A stretch of DNA of 11,741 bases from Bacteroidales bacterium (GCA_004555765.1 SFHG01000056.1:1-11741), one strand, 5' to 3'; shown: positions 1 through 6,456, numbered from the stretch's first letter. Numbers and translations: made by a program. The notes: generated from the letters alone by a model not told the origin.

Positions 1-125
1 CGGACGTTAGTGGTGCGGATGGGGCGTCCGGCGGGGTCCATATTCACGGTTTGGCGGGAGAGTACTCCGTCGATGTCAAAGATTGCGGCCTTGAATCGGG
101 TGAGGTCTTGGGCTATTTTGCTCAT
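1..125 (-). CDS. kdsC: 3-deoxy-D-manno-octulosonate 8-phosphate phosphatase (KdsC), 5' part only
   Basis: Only the first 41 codons lie in the window; the gene continues past the left edge. The start ATG is at 125-123, 4 bases after the DUF2520 stop, so the two genes are almost certainly co-transcribed and probably translationally coupled. The peptide begins MSKIAQDLTRFKAAIFDIDG and continues with a VLS stretch and RPIRTTNV. The FDIDGVLS segment is HAD motif I, with the nucleophile Asp17 and the acid/base Asp19. The N-terminal residues before the motif and the P-x-R-T-x-N segment after it match Bacteroidota KdsC. The enzyme removes phosphate from Kdo-8-phosphate to give Kdo for the LPS inner core, as a cytosolic tetramer. 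A DUF2520-KdsC pair is a common arrangement in Bacteroidales, which supports the call. Another C0-type HAD phosphatase is the alternative, because motifs II and III are outside the window. Confidence 0.85.
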   Translation of the reverse strand, partial: MSKIAQDLTRFKAAIFDIDGVLSRQTVNMDPAGRPIRTTNV

Positions 126-129
126 ATAA

Positions 130-915
130 TCAGGATAGGTTTTGGATGGATCGGGTAAGGAGGTCGTAGACTTCGGCGAGGGAGGGGGCTTCTTTCCTCA
201 AAAGGGCGAGGTGACGCTCTATGGTCAGACTATCCCTGCGGACTGCGGGACCGGTCTGGACAGTCTTCGGGTCGAAAGAGAGTGCCTTTGCGAGTGTCTC
301 CGAGAGTAGGGGCGCGAGCGAGGAGAAGGGGATGGATGTGCCTTCGAGCGTCTTCGAGGCAAGGGCGTACAGGTGGTTGACGAAGTTGCAGCCGAAGACG
401 GCCGCAAGATGAAGCCTTACGCGCTCTTCACTCGTGATGGTTCGGACGTTTTTTGCGCCTATGGCTTCGGTAAAAGCCTTGAGCGCATCTCCCGCCTTGT
501 CCGTGTTGTATTCGAGGAAAAAGGGGACTTCGGAGACCTCGATTTCCCGCTCTCCAGAGAAGGTCTGCATGGGGTAGAGTACGCCACGGTTCGGTAGCGG
601 AGCGAGTACTTCGAGAGGTGTACTCCCGGAAGTGTGCACTACCGGAATATTCAGATCCCGGGGTAAGGCTGATGCGATGATAGGAATGGCATCATCCGTG
701 ACCGAGATGAGAAGCGCCTCGGCTCCCGAGTCCGATGCCCGCCGGATGAAATCCCCAAGTCCTGCTGTCGCGGCCGTGTCCAGCTTACGGGCAAGCGCCT
801 CCGCATGTGCGTAAGTCCGGCTCCAGACACCTGTACAGGCGATGCCTCCGTGCACGATGGCGGGAGCGAGGTGAGACGGGACACGTCCGCTACCTATGAG
901 AGCGAATTTTTGCAT
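130..915 (-). CDS. Rossmann-like and DUF2520 domain-containing protein
   Basis: This is a 261-residue cytosolic protein. The N-terminus has a dinucleotide-binding fold: a beta strand followed by GSGRVPSHLA (residues 8-17), the glycine-rich loop of the F420-NADP oxidoreductase/ProC-like superfamily. The ISVTDDAIP segment near residue 70 and VHTSGS near residue 94 are the typical strand ends of the Rossmann domain. YPMQTFS (about 115-121) marks the junction to the all-helical C-terminal DUF2520 domain, where the HLAAVFGCNFVNHLY helix stands out. The family resembles ketopantoate reductase and pyrroline-5-carboxylate reductase, but no substrate is established, so I give no reaction. Length is normal for the family. 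It lies just upstream of kdsC and 151 bases downstream of the nitroreductase. No convincing TAnnTTTG promoter is visible in that gap, so it may be read from upstream. Confidence 0.9.
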   Translation of the reverse strand: MQKFALIGSGRVPSHLAPAIVHGGIACTGVWSRTYAHAEALARKLDTAATAGLGDFIRRASDSGAEALLISVTDDAIPIIASALPRDLNIPVVHTSGSTPLEVLAPLPNRGVLYPMQTFSGEREIEVSEVPFFLEYNTDKAGDALKAFTEAIGAKNVRTITSEERVRLHLAAVFGCNFVNHLYALASKTLEGTSIPFSSLAPLLSETLAKALSFDPKTVQTGPAVRRDSLTIERHLALLRKEAPSLAEVYDLLTRSIQNLS

Positions 916-954
916 GGCTTTTCTCGATTTATCGGAGTGAAATAGCGTTCTTGA

Positions 955-994
955 TTTGGTACGAACCGAAAACTTATTTTATGTCCGTACCAAA
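955..994 (-). repeat. Dispersed conserved hairpin, copy A
   Basis: Perfect 9-bp arms TTTGGTACG (955-963) and CGTACCAAA (986-994) are visible on the plus strand. Read as minus-strand RNA, the stem extends to 12 bp with one G-U pair, closing a 16-nt loop that begins AUA and ends UUCG. A second copy with the same stem core (GGTACGGAC on the minus strand), the same 16-nt loop length, the same AUA start and UUCG end, and the same orientation lies at 9102-9137. Copy A sits between the nitroreductase stop and the DUF2520 start. No T tract follows, so it is not an ordinary intrinsic terminator. Confidence 0.7.
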
Positions 995-1006
995 CTTCCG
1001 TCCCTC

Positions 1007-1034
1007 ACGTACCTCGGAGAGCGTCTCGGTACGT
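1007..1034. repeat. Second hairpin beside copy A
   Basis: Arms ACGTACC (1007-1013) and GGTACGT (1028-1034) enclose a second short stem GAGA/TCTC (1017-1020 with 1024-1027) closed by a GCG loop. Its GTACC/GGTAC core resembles that of the neighbouring 955-994 hairpin. The plus-strand sequence leading into it (a TCCCTCACGTACCTC stretch) has a weak counterpart (TGTCTCTGTACCTC) at the same distance after the 9102-9137 copy. It may be part of one composite intergenic element of about 80 bp. Confidence 0.5.
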
Positions 1035-1066
1035 ACCAAGATCGCGAAAGGACAGCACATATAGGA

Positions 1067-1627
1067 TCACTCTTCGTCCACTGTGGCGGTACGCTCTTCG
1101 TATTTGCCGACATAGACGCGCTCCCACTCGATTTCGCGCTCCTTGGTGGCAAGAAGTGCCGGATCCTGAGGAACGCCGATGGCGATGATGCAGAGTACGC
1201 CGTAGCTTTCGGGGAGGGAGAGTATCTCTTTGACTTTTTCTTCGGCATCTCCGCCGTCTGCCGTCTCGGTTTCGTGGATGTGGCTCCAGCAGGATCCGAG
1301 TTCGAGCTCGGCGACTGCGAGCTGGATGTAGGAGGCGGCAATGGCGGCGTCAATGTAGGGGCGGGATGCCACGCTTTTGTCGGAGCAGACGACGATGGCG
1401 AGCGGAGCCTCTTTCACAAACTTACCGTGTCCTTTTTTCGCGACGCTCAGTGCTTCGAGCGTCTCGGGGTCGTCCACGAGGACGAAGCGGACGGAGCGCG
1501 TGTTTTTGGCTGTAGGAGCGATGAGTGCCGTCTCCATAATCTCCGTGATGTCTTCGGAAGAGATTTTTTCGGACGTGTATTTGCGGATGCTGCGCCGCTT
1601 TTGGGCGAGGAATTTGATGGATGTCAT
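1067..1627 (-). CDS. Nitroreductase family protein (FMN-dependent)
   Basis: The 186-residue protein has the nitroreductase fold. The N-terminal RRSIRKY (11-17) is the family's Arg-Ser-x-Arg FMN-phosphate binding motif. The APTAKNTRSVRFVLV stretch (about 37-51) corresponds to the second FMN-contacting segment (usually APSA-N-QPW). AAIAASYIQLAVAELELGSCW is the central dimer helix, and CIIAIGVPQ precedes the C-terminal tail. Members are homodimeric cytosolic enzymes that use NAD(P)H to reduce nitroaromatics, quinones or flavins; the true substrate cannot be read from sequence. QPW is replaced by TRS, so it belongs to a divergent, short subfamily. Its ATG overlaps the MFS exporter stop in an ATGA arrangement, which implies translational coupling and a shared task, possibly handling redox-active or toxic compounds. 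Confidence 0.92.
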   Translation of the reverse strand: MTSIKFLAQKRRSIRKYTSEKISSEDITEIMETALIAPTAKNTRSVRFVLVDDPETLEALSVAKKGHGKFVKEAPLAIVVCSDKSVASRPYIDAAIAASYIQLAVAELELGSCWSHIHETETADGGDAEEKVKEILSLPESYGVLCIIAIGVPQDPALLATKEREIEWERVYVGKYEERTATVDEE

Positions 1628-3105
1628 ATTAGTTGGTCGCTTGAAAGGGATGGGTTAGAGTTGTCTGTCTTTTTGATGGAGTGTTTGCAGGTCAGGTAGC
1701 CGTTTATGACAGCCAAGACACTGAGGACAAAAACGATAAAGAAGATGACTTCGGAGTGACTTTGGGCAAAAGCCTTTTTGAGTTCAACAGGGACATCGCC
1801 CACAAACCGGGTGCCAAAAAACTTGGCAGACAGAAATGCGGTGACCACCATTCCGAGGCTGAGCCCGGAAGACTGTCCGATCTGGCGCATAGACGAAAGG
1901 GTCGCGGATGCAGTGCCGAGCTGATGCTTGCCCACTGAACTCATAATCGTATTTGAGAGCGGGGTGAGGAGCGAACCGTAGCCGATGCCGCACACCGTCA
2001 TCGAGATGTAGAGCCAGTACGGAGCCCACTCCAAGTAGACGCAGAGGAAAAGCAGGAGCGATCCTATAGCGTAAATGATTTGACCAAAGAGCGTCACGAG
2101 ACTCTGGTTGTACTTGTCGCTCAAACGACCGGAGAGCGGGGTGGTGATGCTCATCATAACCGCCTGTACCATCAGCAGAAGCCCGGCTTCCGAAGCAGAA
2201 TACCCGAGGAAGTTTTGGGCATAAAGGCTGAGCACGACGATGCAGATGAAAGAAGCCGCATAGATGTACCAACAGCTGAGGTTGGAGAGCAAAAAGAGCT
2301 TATTTTCGGTCAAAAGACTTGTGTCGAGCATCGGCTCGTCCGTCTTCTTTTCGATGTGGTAAAAGACGACGAGCAAGATCACTCCAACGGGGAAAAGGAA
2401 GCCCCAGGGTGTGGTTAACTCCGTCAGACCGCCGATGAATCCGCCCATACCGAGGGTGTAGATGACGGCACCTTTGATGTCAAACGGGTGAGGGTGTACT
2501 TGCGCGGGCTCTTTCAGATCTCTGAAAAGGACAAAGGCAAAGACCCAAAGCACGAAACTGAGTGCAGACACGACCCAAAACATCCAGTGCCACCCCATAG
2601 CATCGGTAATGATGCCTCCCAGAAAGGGTCCCACCGTCAGCCCGATGGAGACGATGGCGAGATTGACGCCGAGGATGAGTCCCCGTTTTTCTTTCGGGAA
2701 CGTCTTCGTGAGGATGGGGAAGACGGACGCGTACAGCATAGCCGACCCGAGACCCTGCACGGCGCGCGACGCGATCATAAAGCCCACGCTTAGTCCCAGG
2801 GCACTACCCGCATTCCCGAGACCGAAAAGGAAGAGACCGGGAATAAAGAGTCTGTATGGTCCCACACGATCCGCCCATTTGCCAAAAGAGAGCAGGAGTA
2901 CGGACGACGTGAAGAGAAAGGCGTTGACGACCCACATCTGGGTCACTTCACCCACGCCGAAAGTCTTACCGATGGACGGGAGGGCGGTATTTACAGAGGT
3001 GGAGATGAAGGGGTTCAGAAAACTGGATACGCTCAAGATGAGCAGAATGATCATCTTGGAGGGGATAAATGGCTTTTCGCGCTTGGAAAAGAGTATGGAC
3101 ACCAT
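1624..3105 (-). CDS. MFS transporter, DHA2 (EmrB/QacA-like) drug:H+ antiporter
   Basis: The 493-residue inner-membrane protein has a hydrophobicity pattern that fits about 14 transmembrane helices, the DHA2 layout. TM1 starts near residue 18. The loop after TM2 has GKWADRVGPYR (75-85), the MFS motif A. GLTVGPFLGG (155-164), followed by GWHWMFWV (171-178), is the antiporter motif C region with the loop characteristic of EmrB/QacA proteins. The C-terminal 20 residues are polar. DHA2 members export drugs, dyes, bile salts or fatty acids with proton exchange; no substrate can be assigned. It is 98 bases downstream of the arginine decarboxylase and overlaps the nitroreductase by 4 bp. The chosen ATG (3105) is 12 bases after a T-rich terminator-like structure, which leaves little room for a separate promoter, so expression may depend on readthrough from the decarboxylase gene. 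Confidence 0.93.
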   Translation of the reverse strand: MVSILFSKREKPFIPSKMIILLILSVSSFLNPFISTSVNTALPSIGKTFGVGEVTQMWVVNAFLFTSSVLLLSFGKWADRVGPYRLFIPGLFLFGLGNAGSALGLSVGFMIASRAVQGLGSAMLYASVFPILTKTFPKEKRGLILGVNLAIVSIGLTVGPFLGGIITDAMGWHWMFWVVSALSFVLWVFAFVLFRDLKEPAQVHPHPFDIKGAVIYTLGMGGFIGGLTELTTPWGFLFPVGVILLVVFYHIEKKTDEPMLDTSLLTENKLFLLSNLSCWYIYAASFICIVVLSLYAQNFLGYSASEAGLLLMVQAVMMSITTPLSGRLSDKYNQSLVTLFGQIIYAIGSLLLFLCVYLEWAPYWLYISMTVCGIGYGSLLTPLSNTIMSSVGKHQLGTASATLSSMRQIGQSSGLSLGMVVTAFLSAKFFGTRFVGDVPVELKKAFAQSHSEVIFFIVFVLSVLAVINGYLTCKHSIKKTDNSNPSLSSDQLI

Positions 3106-3116
3106 AACCTTTTATC

Positions 3117-3161
3117 AAAAAGAGGCGAAAGAGACCCCGGGCAAAAGACCGGTTCCCCTCT
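3117..3161 (-). terminator. Weak terminator-like or attenuator-like hairpin before the MFS gene
   Basis: In the minus-strand RNA, AGAGG pairs with CCUCU (3157-3161 with 3121-3125), enclosing a CCGG/CCGG stem (3137-3140 with 3149-3152). A run of five Ts follows at once (3121-3117, sharing one base with the stem). The stems are short and the internal loop is uneven, so this is tentative. It could end arginine decarboxylase transcription or attenuate readthrough into the exporter. Confidence 0.35.
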
Positions 3162-3181
3162 CACCTCTCGTGTGTTTTCTG

Positions 3182-3202
3182 CGGAGCAGGAATAGGGCTC
3201 CG
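3182..3202. repeat. Small perfect inverted repeat after the arginine decarboxylase stop
   Basis: CGGAGC (3182-3187) and GCTCCG (3197-3202) form a 6-bp stem with a 9-base loop, starting one base after the decarboxylase stop codon. No T tract follows on the minus strand, so it is more likely a 3'-end stabilising hairpin than a terminator. Confidence 0.4.
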
Positions 3203-3203
3203 A

Positions 3204-3749
3204 TTAATCTTTTTCTTCGACTTCGGGTTGCTTGAAATCGATGAAGCAAAGGCCGGCGAGTGCCGTACCGTAGCGTTCCTTGATCGTGATACCCTCGGTG
3301 ATGAAGTTAAGCTCACCGAGATAGTATTGGGAGTACGTCCTTTGGTGTAGATCCTCGATGACGCGGGTCAGGCGCGCTTCAAGCTCTTCGATGCGGTAGC
3401 GCCCGGAGACTTCGCAGACGAGACCGCCCACTTTTTCGTCAAAGTTTTCGTCTTTGTACATCCACGCGTAGATGACACCGGCAGAGACGTACTCGTCCTG
3501 CATCCCGTGAGAGACGGCAAGAATTGTCTTAAGCTCGGAGCCGAAAGGCGGCATATCCACTTCGTCCATAGACACAAGCTTGGCCGTGGCAGGAATAACG
3601 GACGAATAGGTCATGATATTGAAATCGGAAATGCCGGCATCAAACAGAGCCATGTGGTAGGAACCCGCATGCATTTCGAGATCGGACTCACCACTTCCCT
3701 TGGTGATAAAAAAAGTGTTGGGGATCAAGTTCCCTACCAATTTGCTCAT
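3204..3749 (-). CDS. pdaD: Pyruvoyl-dependent arginine decarboxylase
   Basis: The 181-residue proenzyme matches the full length of the PvlArgDC family. It decarboxylates L-arginine to agmatine, the entry to polyamine synthesis or to acid resistance, in the cytosol. It uses a pyruvoyl group made by self-cleavage rather than PLP. The conserved cleavage site is TYSSVIP: cut between Ser49 and Ser50, it gives a beta chain of about 49 residues and an alpha chain starting with the pyruvoyl residue from Ser50. The N-terminal LIPNTFFITKGSGESDLEMH and the GIYAWMY-like strand (here VIYAWMY, 92-98) are typical. Glu113 in VCEVSG fits the catalytic proton donor seen in archaeal members. The gene follows the RNase G terminator and has its own candidate promoter. 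No other polyamine gene (agmatine deiminase, speE) is adjacent, so its pathway partners lie elsewhere. Confidence 0.95.
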   Translation of the reverse strand: MSKLVGNLIPNTFFITKGSGESDLEMHAGSYHMALFDAGISDFNIMTYSSVIPATAKLVSMDEVDMPPFGSELKTILAVSHGMQDEYVSAGVIYAWMYKDENFDEKVGGLVCEVSGRYRIEELEARLTRVIEDLHQRTYSQYYLGELNFITEGITIKERYGTALAGLCFIDFKQPEVEEKD

Positions 3750-3845
3750 AGGCGTAATCTTTCAAAAGGGTATATATAATCGTTATGCAGTATCAGTGTC
3801 GTGCGGAGCATCGGGGCTTTTCTCTACCCGTCTCTTTGTCGCACA

Positions 3846-3853
3846 CAAAGTTA
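3846..3853 (-). promoter_or_regulatory. Candidate Bacteroidota -7 box for the arginine decarboxylase gene
   Basis: The minus strand reads TAACTTTG, an exact match to the Bacteroidota -7 consensus TAnnTTTG. It lies just past the T tract of the RNase G terminator and about 95 bases upstream of the decarboxylase ATG. No good TTTG is found at the usual -33 distance (the nearest is too close), so the call rests on one box and on position. Confidence 0.4.
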
Positions 3854-3855
3854 CC

Positions 3856-3903
3856 AAAAAGAGGACAAACTCTCTCCGGGTTATCCGGGAGCTTGTCCTC
3901 TTT
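3856..3903 (-). terminator. Intrinsic terminator of rng
   Basis: The minus-strand arms AAAGAGGACAA (3903-3893) and TTGTCCTCTTT (3868-3858) form a perfect 11-bp stem, with an inner imperfect stem (CTCC..GG/CC..GGAG around an ATAA loop). The T tract of the 3' arm continues two bases further, to 3856. It starts about 21 bases after the RNase G stop codon. It separates the RNase G transcript from the decarboxylase gene. The plus-strand reading lacks a comparable T run, so it probably works in one direction. Confidence 0.85.
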
Positions 3904-3924
3904 GTGGGTATCCGCGAGGGATGG

Positions 3925-5766
3925 TTAGGCTTGAGATGGGTCTTGGGGTGCGTCTGGATCCGGTTTTTTGCCGGATCCTGATCCGCGTTTGTGTCTTGGC
4001 TTGGAAGAGGTTTTCGGTCGATTCTCGCTTTTCTTTTGGACTTCTTCCTTTTGAGGCGTTTCTTCGACTTCGACGGTCAGGTCGTCCTCGTCTTCCTTTT
4101 GATCTTCGTCCTCGAGCAGGTGGGTCAGCTCATTGTGCTCTTTGTCGTAGAAAGTGTACCCCAGCATTCCGAGCGACTCGTCGGCCTGAATGGAGATGTT
4201 GCGGGTGTACTTGCTCTTCCAATCGTTTAGGAGCGACTTGCCTGCTATGCCCAAGATACCGCCCGTGCTTCTGGTGATGTAGGCGGCGACAAAGGGGTGG
4301 ACATTGAGCGTGAACTTCTTGATGCCTTCGCTGATGATCTTTTCGATCTTTTTCTCGAGCTCGTCGGTGAAGAAGATGGACGGCTGTATCTTCCCTGTGC
4401 CGAGGCAGGTGGGGCAGGTCTCTTCGGTCTCAATCTTCATCACCTGGCGTACCCTCTGTCTCGTGATCTGCATCAGACCGAACTTCGTGATGGGCAGTAT
4501 GGTGTGCTTCGCTCTGTCGTGCTGCATACACTCCGTCATATACTCGAAGAGTTTCTGACGGTTGCTCTGCTGAGCCATGTCGATGAAGTCGATGACGATG
4601 ATGCCGCCCATATCTCTGAGGCGAAGTTGCCGGGCGATCTCTTCGGCGGCAGAGAGGTTGACGTCGATGGCGGTTTCCTCCTGTTCGCTCGATCCTTTGG
4701 CACGGTTGCCGCTATTCACGTCAATAACGTGCATCGCTTCCGTTTGCTCGATGATGAGGTAAGCGCCCTGCTTATAGGTGACGGATGTCCCAAAGAGGTG
4801 CTTGATCTGCCTCGTGATGTTGAAGGCATCGAAGATAGGCTTCTTGTCTTCGTAAAACTTGACGATACCTGCCTGGCCGGGATCAATGAGATCGATGTAC
4901 TCGGCGATCTCTTTGACGAGTCCCCGGTCGTTGATCCAGATGTCCTTGAAGTTCGAATTGTAGGTGTCTCTCAGAAGGCTGAGCGTGCGCGATGACTCTT
5001 CGTGCAAGAGCCTTTGGGCACTCGAGAGCTTGACTTGACCTGAGTTTGAACCCTTTTTCTTTCCTTCTTTGGGCGCTTTTTCCGCCTTTAAGGTCTCGGG
5101 GAGCGTCTTCTGCAGGTTTTCGACGGTATTTTTCCACCGGTTGATGAGGGTCATCAGCTCGTGATGAAGCTCGGGAACCATCACACCTTGAGCCGAAGTC
5201 CGGACGATGACGGTGACGTTCTTCGGCTTGATGCTGAGGATGAGCTGCTTGAGGCGCTTGCTCTCCTCCCGGTTCGTAATCTTTTGGGAGACGGACACCT
5301 TATCCGAGTAAGGGATGAGTACGAGGTAGCGTCCTGCAAAAGAGAGCTCTGCCGAGAGTCTGGGCCCTTTCGTGGAGATGGCTTCTTTCGTGATCTGTAC
5401 GAGAACCTCATCGCCTTGGGCGAGTTGATCGGCTATGGCACCTTCTTTTTCTAAGTTTTTCTCAAGCTGTACCTTCTCTCCGGAAAAGTCTTTTCCATAC
5501 TTCCGCTCGGCGGCCAAAAAAGACTTGGCGGTGAGGAATCCGGCGCCCAAGTCCCGATAGTGGAGGAAAGCCTCCTTCGGGTGACCGATGTCCACAAAAG
5601 CCGCGTTCAGTCCCGGCATCACCTTCTTTACCGTACCGAGGTAGATGTCACCCACGGAGTAAGCTATGTTTTGCTTCTCTCTCTGGAGCTCTACGAGGTT
5701 ACGATCCTCAAGGACGGCTATGGAGACCTCCTTGGGGCGAACGTCGATGATTAGTTCACTTTTCAC
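3925..5766 (-). CDS. rng: Ribonuclease G (RNase E/G family)
   Basis: This 613-residue endoribonuclease acts in rRNA maturation and mRNA decay. The N-terminus has the RNase H-like start and an S1 RNA-binding domain (about 36-140; GDIYLGTVKKVMPGLNAAFV begins at residue 39). The catalytic DNase I-like core has MHVIDVNSG (345-353) with Asp349 and VIDFIDM (391-397) with Asp393; these align with the two Mg2+-binding Asp residues of E. coli RNase E. CPTCLGTG (451-458) is the Zn-link that holds the dimer. Two features are less usual: a Lys-rich insert at about 226-246 (EKAPKEGKKKGSN) and a C-terminal tail from about 551. The tail is first acidic (EDEDQKEDEDD), then basic and Ser/Pro-rich, and looks disordered. 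The start is the first ATG after a 187-base leader. Both tail and leader suggest regulation or protein contacts. Confidence 0.96.
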   Translation of the reverse strand: MKSELIIDVRPKEVSIAVLEDRNLVELQREKQNIAYSVGDIYLGTVKKVMPGLNAAFVDIGHPKEAFLHYRDLGAGFLTAKSFLAAERKYGKDFSGEKVQLEKNLEKEGAIADQLAQGDEVLVQITKEAISTKGPRLSAELSFAGRYLVLIPYSDKVSVSQKITNREESKRLKQLILSIKPKNVTVIVRTSAQGVMVPELHHELMTLINRWKNTVENLQKTLPETLKAEKAPKEGKKKGSNSGQVKLSSAQRLLHEESSRTLSLLRDTYNSNFKDIWINDRGLVKEIAEYIDLIDPGQAGIVKFYEDKKPIFDAFNITRQIKHLFGTSVTYKQGAYLIIEQTEAMHVIDVNSGNRAKGSSEQEETAIDVNLSAAEEIARQLRLRDMGGIIVIDFIDMAQQSNRQKLFEYMTECMQHDRAKHTILPITKFGLMQITRQRVRQVMKIETEETCPTCLGTGKIQPSIFFTDELEKKIEKIISEGIKKFTLNVHPFVAAYITRSTGGILGIAGKSLLNDWKSKYTRNISIQADESLGMLGYTFYDKEHNELTHLLEDEDQKEDEDDLTVEVEETPQKEEVQKKSENRPKTSSKPRHKRGSGSGKKPDPDAPQDPSQA

Positions 5767-5829
5767 GCGAGATGGTTAATAAAATAGGGTTTAAGATAAT
5801 CCGAAAACACAAACCTCGATTTGCCGCAC

Positions 5830-5868
5830 CTCACTCCTCTTGCGGTTTGGAGCCCAAACCGGAGTAAG
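5830..5868 (-). ncRNA. Structured 5' leader hairpin of rng
   Basis: In the minus-strand RNA, CUUACUCC pairs with GGAGUGAG (8 bp, one G-U) and stacks on GGUUUGG/CCAAACC (7 bp, GCU loop), with a 6-nt one-sided bulge GCAAGA. It begins 63 bases upstream of the RNase G ATG. No T run follows on the minus strand (GTGCGGCAAATCG), so it does not look like a terminator. Its place in the rng leader suggests a regulatory or processing element; this is inference. Confidence 0.5.
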
Positions 5869-5953
5869 AGAGCGTGACAAACCAAGGTTTAGTTGTTTCG
5901 GGGTGACTATTGGATGCGTCACAGAAGTTTCTCTCTATCGTGTAGAGGTGGGC

Positions 5954-6043
5954 TTACTTATGTTTGTGACGATTCTTACGCAGTCTCTTTTTGCGCTTGT
6001 GCGTAGACATCTTATGTCTCTTTCTTTTCTTTCCGCTTGGCAT
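5954..6043 (-). CDS. Small basic ribosomal protein, AURKAIP1/COX24 domain (bS22/mS38-like)
   Basis: This 29-codon gene has ATG at 6043 and TAA at 5954-5956. The peptide starts MPSGKKRKRHKMSTHKRKK and ends RLRKNRHKHK; almost two thirds of it is Lys, Arg or His. It matches the short AURKAIP1/COX24 (DUF1713) proteins of Bacteroidota, with the conserved KRKRHKM-THKRKKRLRKNRHK core. The mitochondrial relative mS38 and the actinobacterial bS22 sit deep in the small ribosomal subunit against rRNA, so a small-subunit location is expected. It lies between HU (122 bases) and RNase G (187 bases), the usual Bacteroidales context. It is short enough for gene finders with ordinary length cut-offs to miss it. 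It probably shares a transcript with HU, with terminator-like and hairpin structures in between. Confidence 0.9.
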   Translation of the reverse strand: MPSGKKRKRHKMSTHKRKKRLRKNRHKHK

Positions 6044-6081
6044 AATTCGTTATGATGTAGTTATTAAGTGAGTGTATTTGT

Positions 6082-6121
6082 CAGGAAGGGTCTCCCCGAT
6101 GGGAGAGTAAACTGCTTCCTG
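6082..6121. repeat. Nested hairpin between HU and the bS22-like gene
   Basis: Outer arms CAGGAAG (6082-6088) and CTTCCTG (6115-6121) enclose a perfect inner stem TCTCCC (6091-6096)/GGGAGA (6101-6106) with a CGAT loop. It lies 38 bases upstream of the bS22-like start. On the plus strand TTTT follows, but there is no plus-strand gene there to terminate. On the minus strand no T tract follows. A leader structure for the ribosomal protein or a processing site is possible. Confidence 0.55.
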
Positions 6122-6130
6122 TTTTGTCCC

Positions 6131-6160
6131 AAAAAGCCGGACGGTATTTCACCGAGTGGC
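6131..6160 (-). terminator. Weak terminator-like structure after HU
   Basis: Minus-strand RNA: GCC..CGGU-GAAAU-ACCG..GGC, followed directly by UUUUU. It has a 4-bp inner and a 3-bp outer stem separated by a 3x3 internal loop, starting six bases after the HU stop. It is weak, but correctly placed for partial termination that would lower expression of the downstream genes relative to HU. Confidence 0.4.
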
Positions 6161-6165
6161 GAAAC

Positions 6166-6444
6166 TTATTGCTTGTCCACTTCTGCCACGAAACTCTTCG
6201 CCGGCTTGAAAGAGGGGATGTTCCTTGCCGGGATCTGAAGCGTGGTATTTTCCGCTATATTGCGAGCCGTCTTCGGCGCTCTGTGTTTTACGATAAAACT
6301 GCCGAATCCGCGAAGATATACGTTCTCGTTATTGATGAGGCTGTCCTTTACGACCGCCATCATCGATTCGACGGTGTCGAGCACCATCTTTTTTTCCAAG
6401 CCCGTTCGCTTGGAGATCTCGTTTACTAATTCTGCCTTAGTCAT
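6166..6444 (-). CDS. HU family DNA-binding protein
   Basis: This 92-residue nucleoid protein forms dimers and bends DNA. The N-terminal helix-turn-helix dimer region is MTKAELVNEISKRTGLEKK, the central turn RGFGSF (45-50) is the family hallmark, and the DNA-binding arm (about 54-75) includes PKTARNIAENTTLQIPARN. In the arm the usual enterobacterial RNPQTGE is replaced by RNIAENTTL, as is normal for Bacteroidota HU proteins. The C-terminal FKPAKSF is the conserved end of the fold. Length is full. It has its own candidate promoter and a leader of about 100 bases. A perfect 12-bp palindrome abuts the start codon. No Shine-Dalgarno sequence is seen; the region before the ATG is AT-rich, as is common in this phylum. 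Confidence 0.95.
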   Translation of the reverse strand: MTKAELVNEISKRTGLEKKMVLDTVESMMAVVKDSLINNENVYLRGFGSFIVKHRAPKTARNIAENTTLQIPARNIPSFKPAKSFVAEVDKQ

Positions 6445-6456
6445 TTTATCGATAAA
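6445..6456. promoter_or_regulatory. Perfect 12-bp palindrome touching the HU start codon
   Basis: TTTATCGATAAA is identical to its own reverse complement and ends at the base before the HU ATG. It could be an operator for autoregulation or simply an AT-rich initiation region. There is no other copy that I noticed in the window. Confidence 0.35.

Noticed and set aside
916..1066. A promoter for DUF2520
   Set aside because: No TAnnTTTG with a suitable -33 partner was found. The closest string, TATTTCAC, is too poor a match to report.
956..1699. Long plus-strand open frame of 247 codons opposite the nitroreductase
   Set aside because: It overlaps a gene with clear family motifs on the other strand, begins inside the hairpin region, and its protein has no recognisable fold. 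It is a codon-bias shadow.
4297..4995. Plus-strand open frame of 232 codons opposite RNase G
   Set aside because: It lies wholly inside rng, where the minus-strand protein carries the catalytic and Zn-link motifs. The plus-strand product mirrors those codons and shows no family features.
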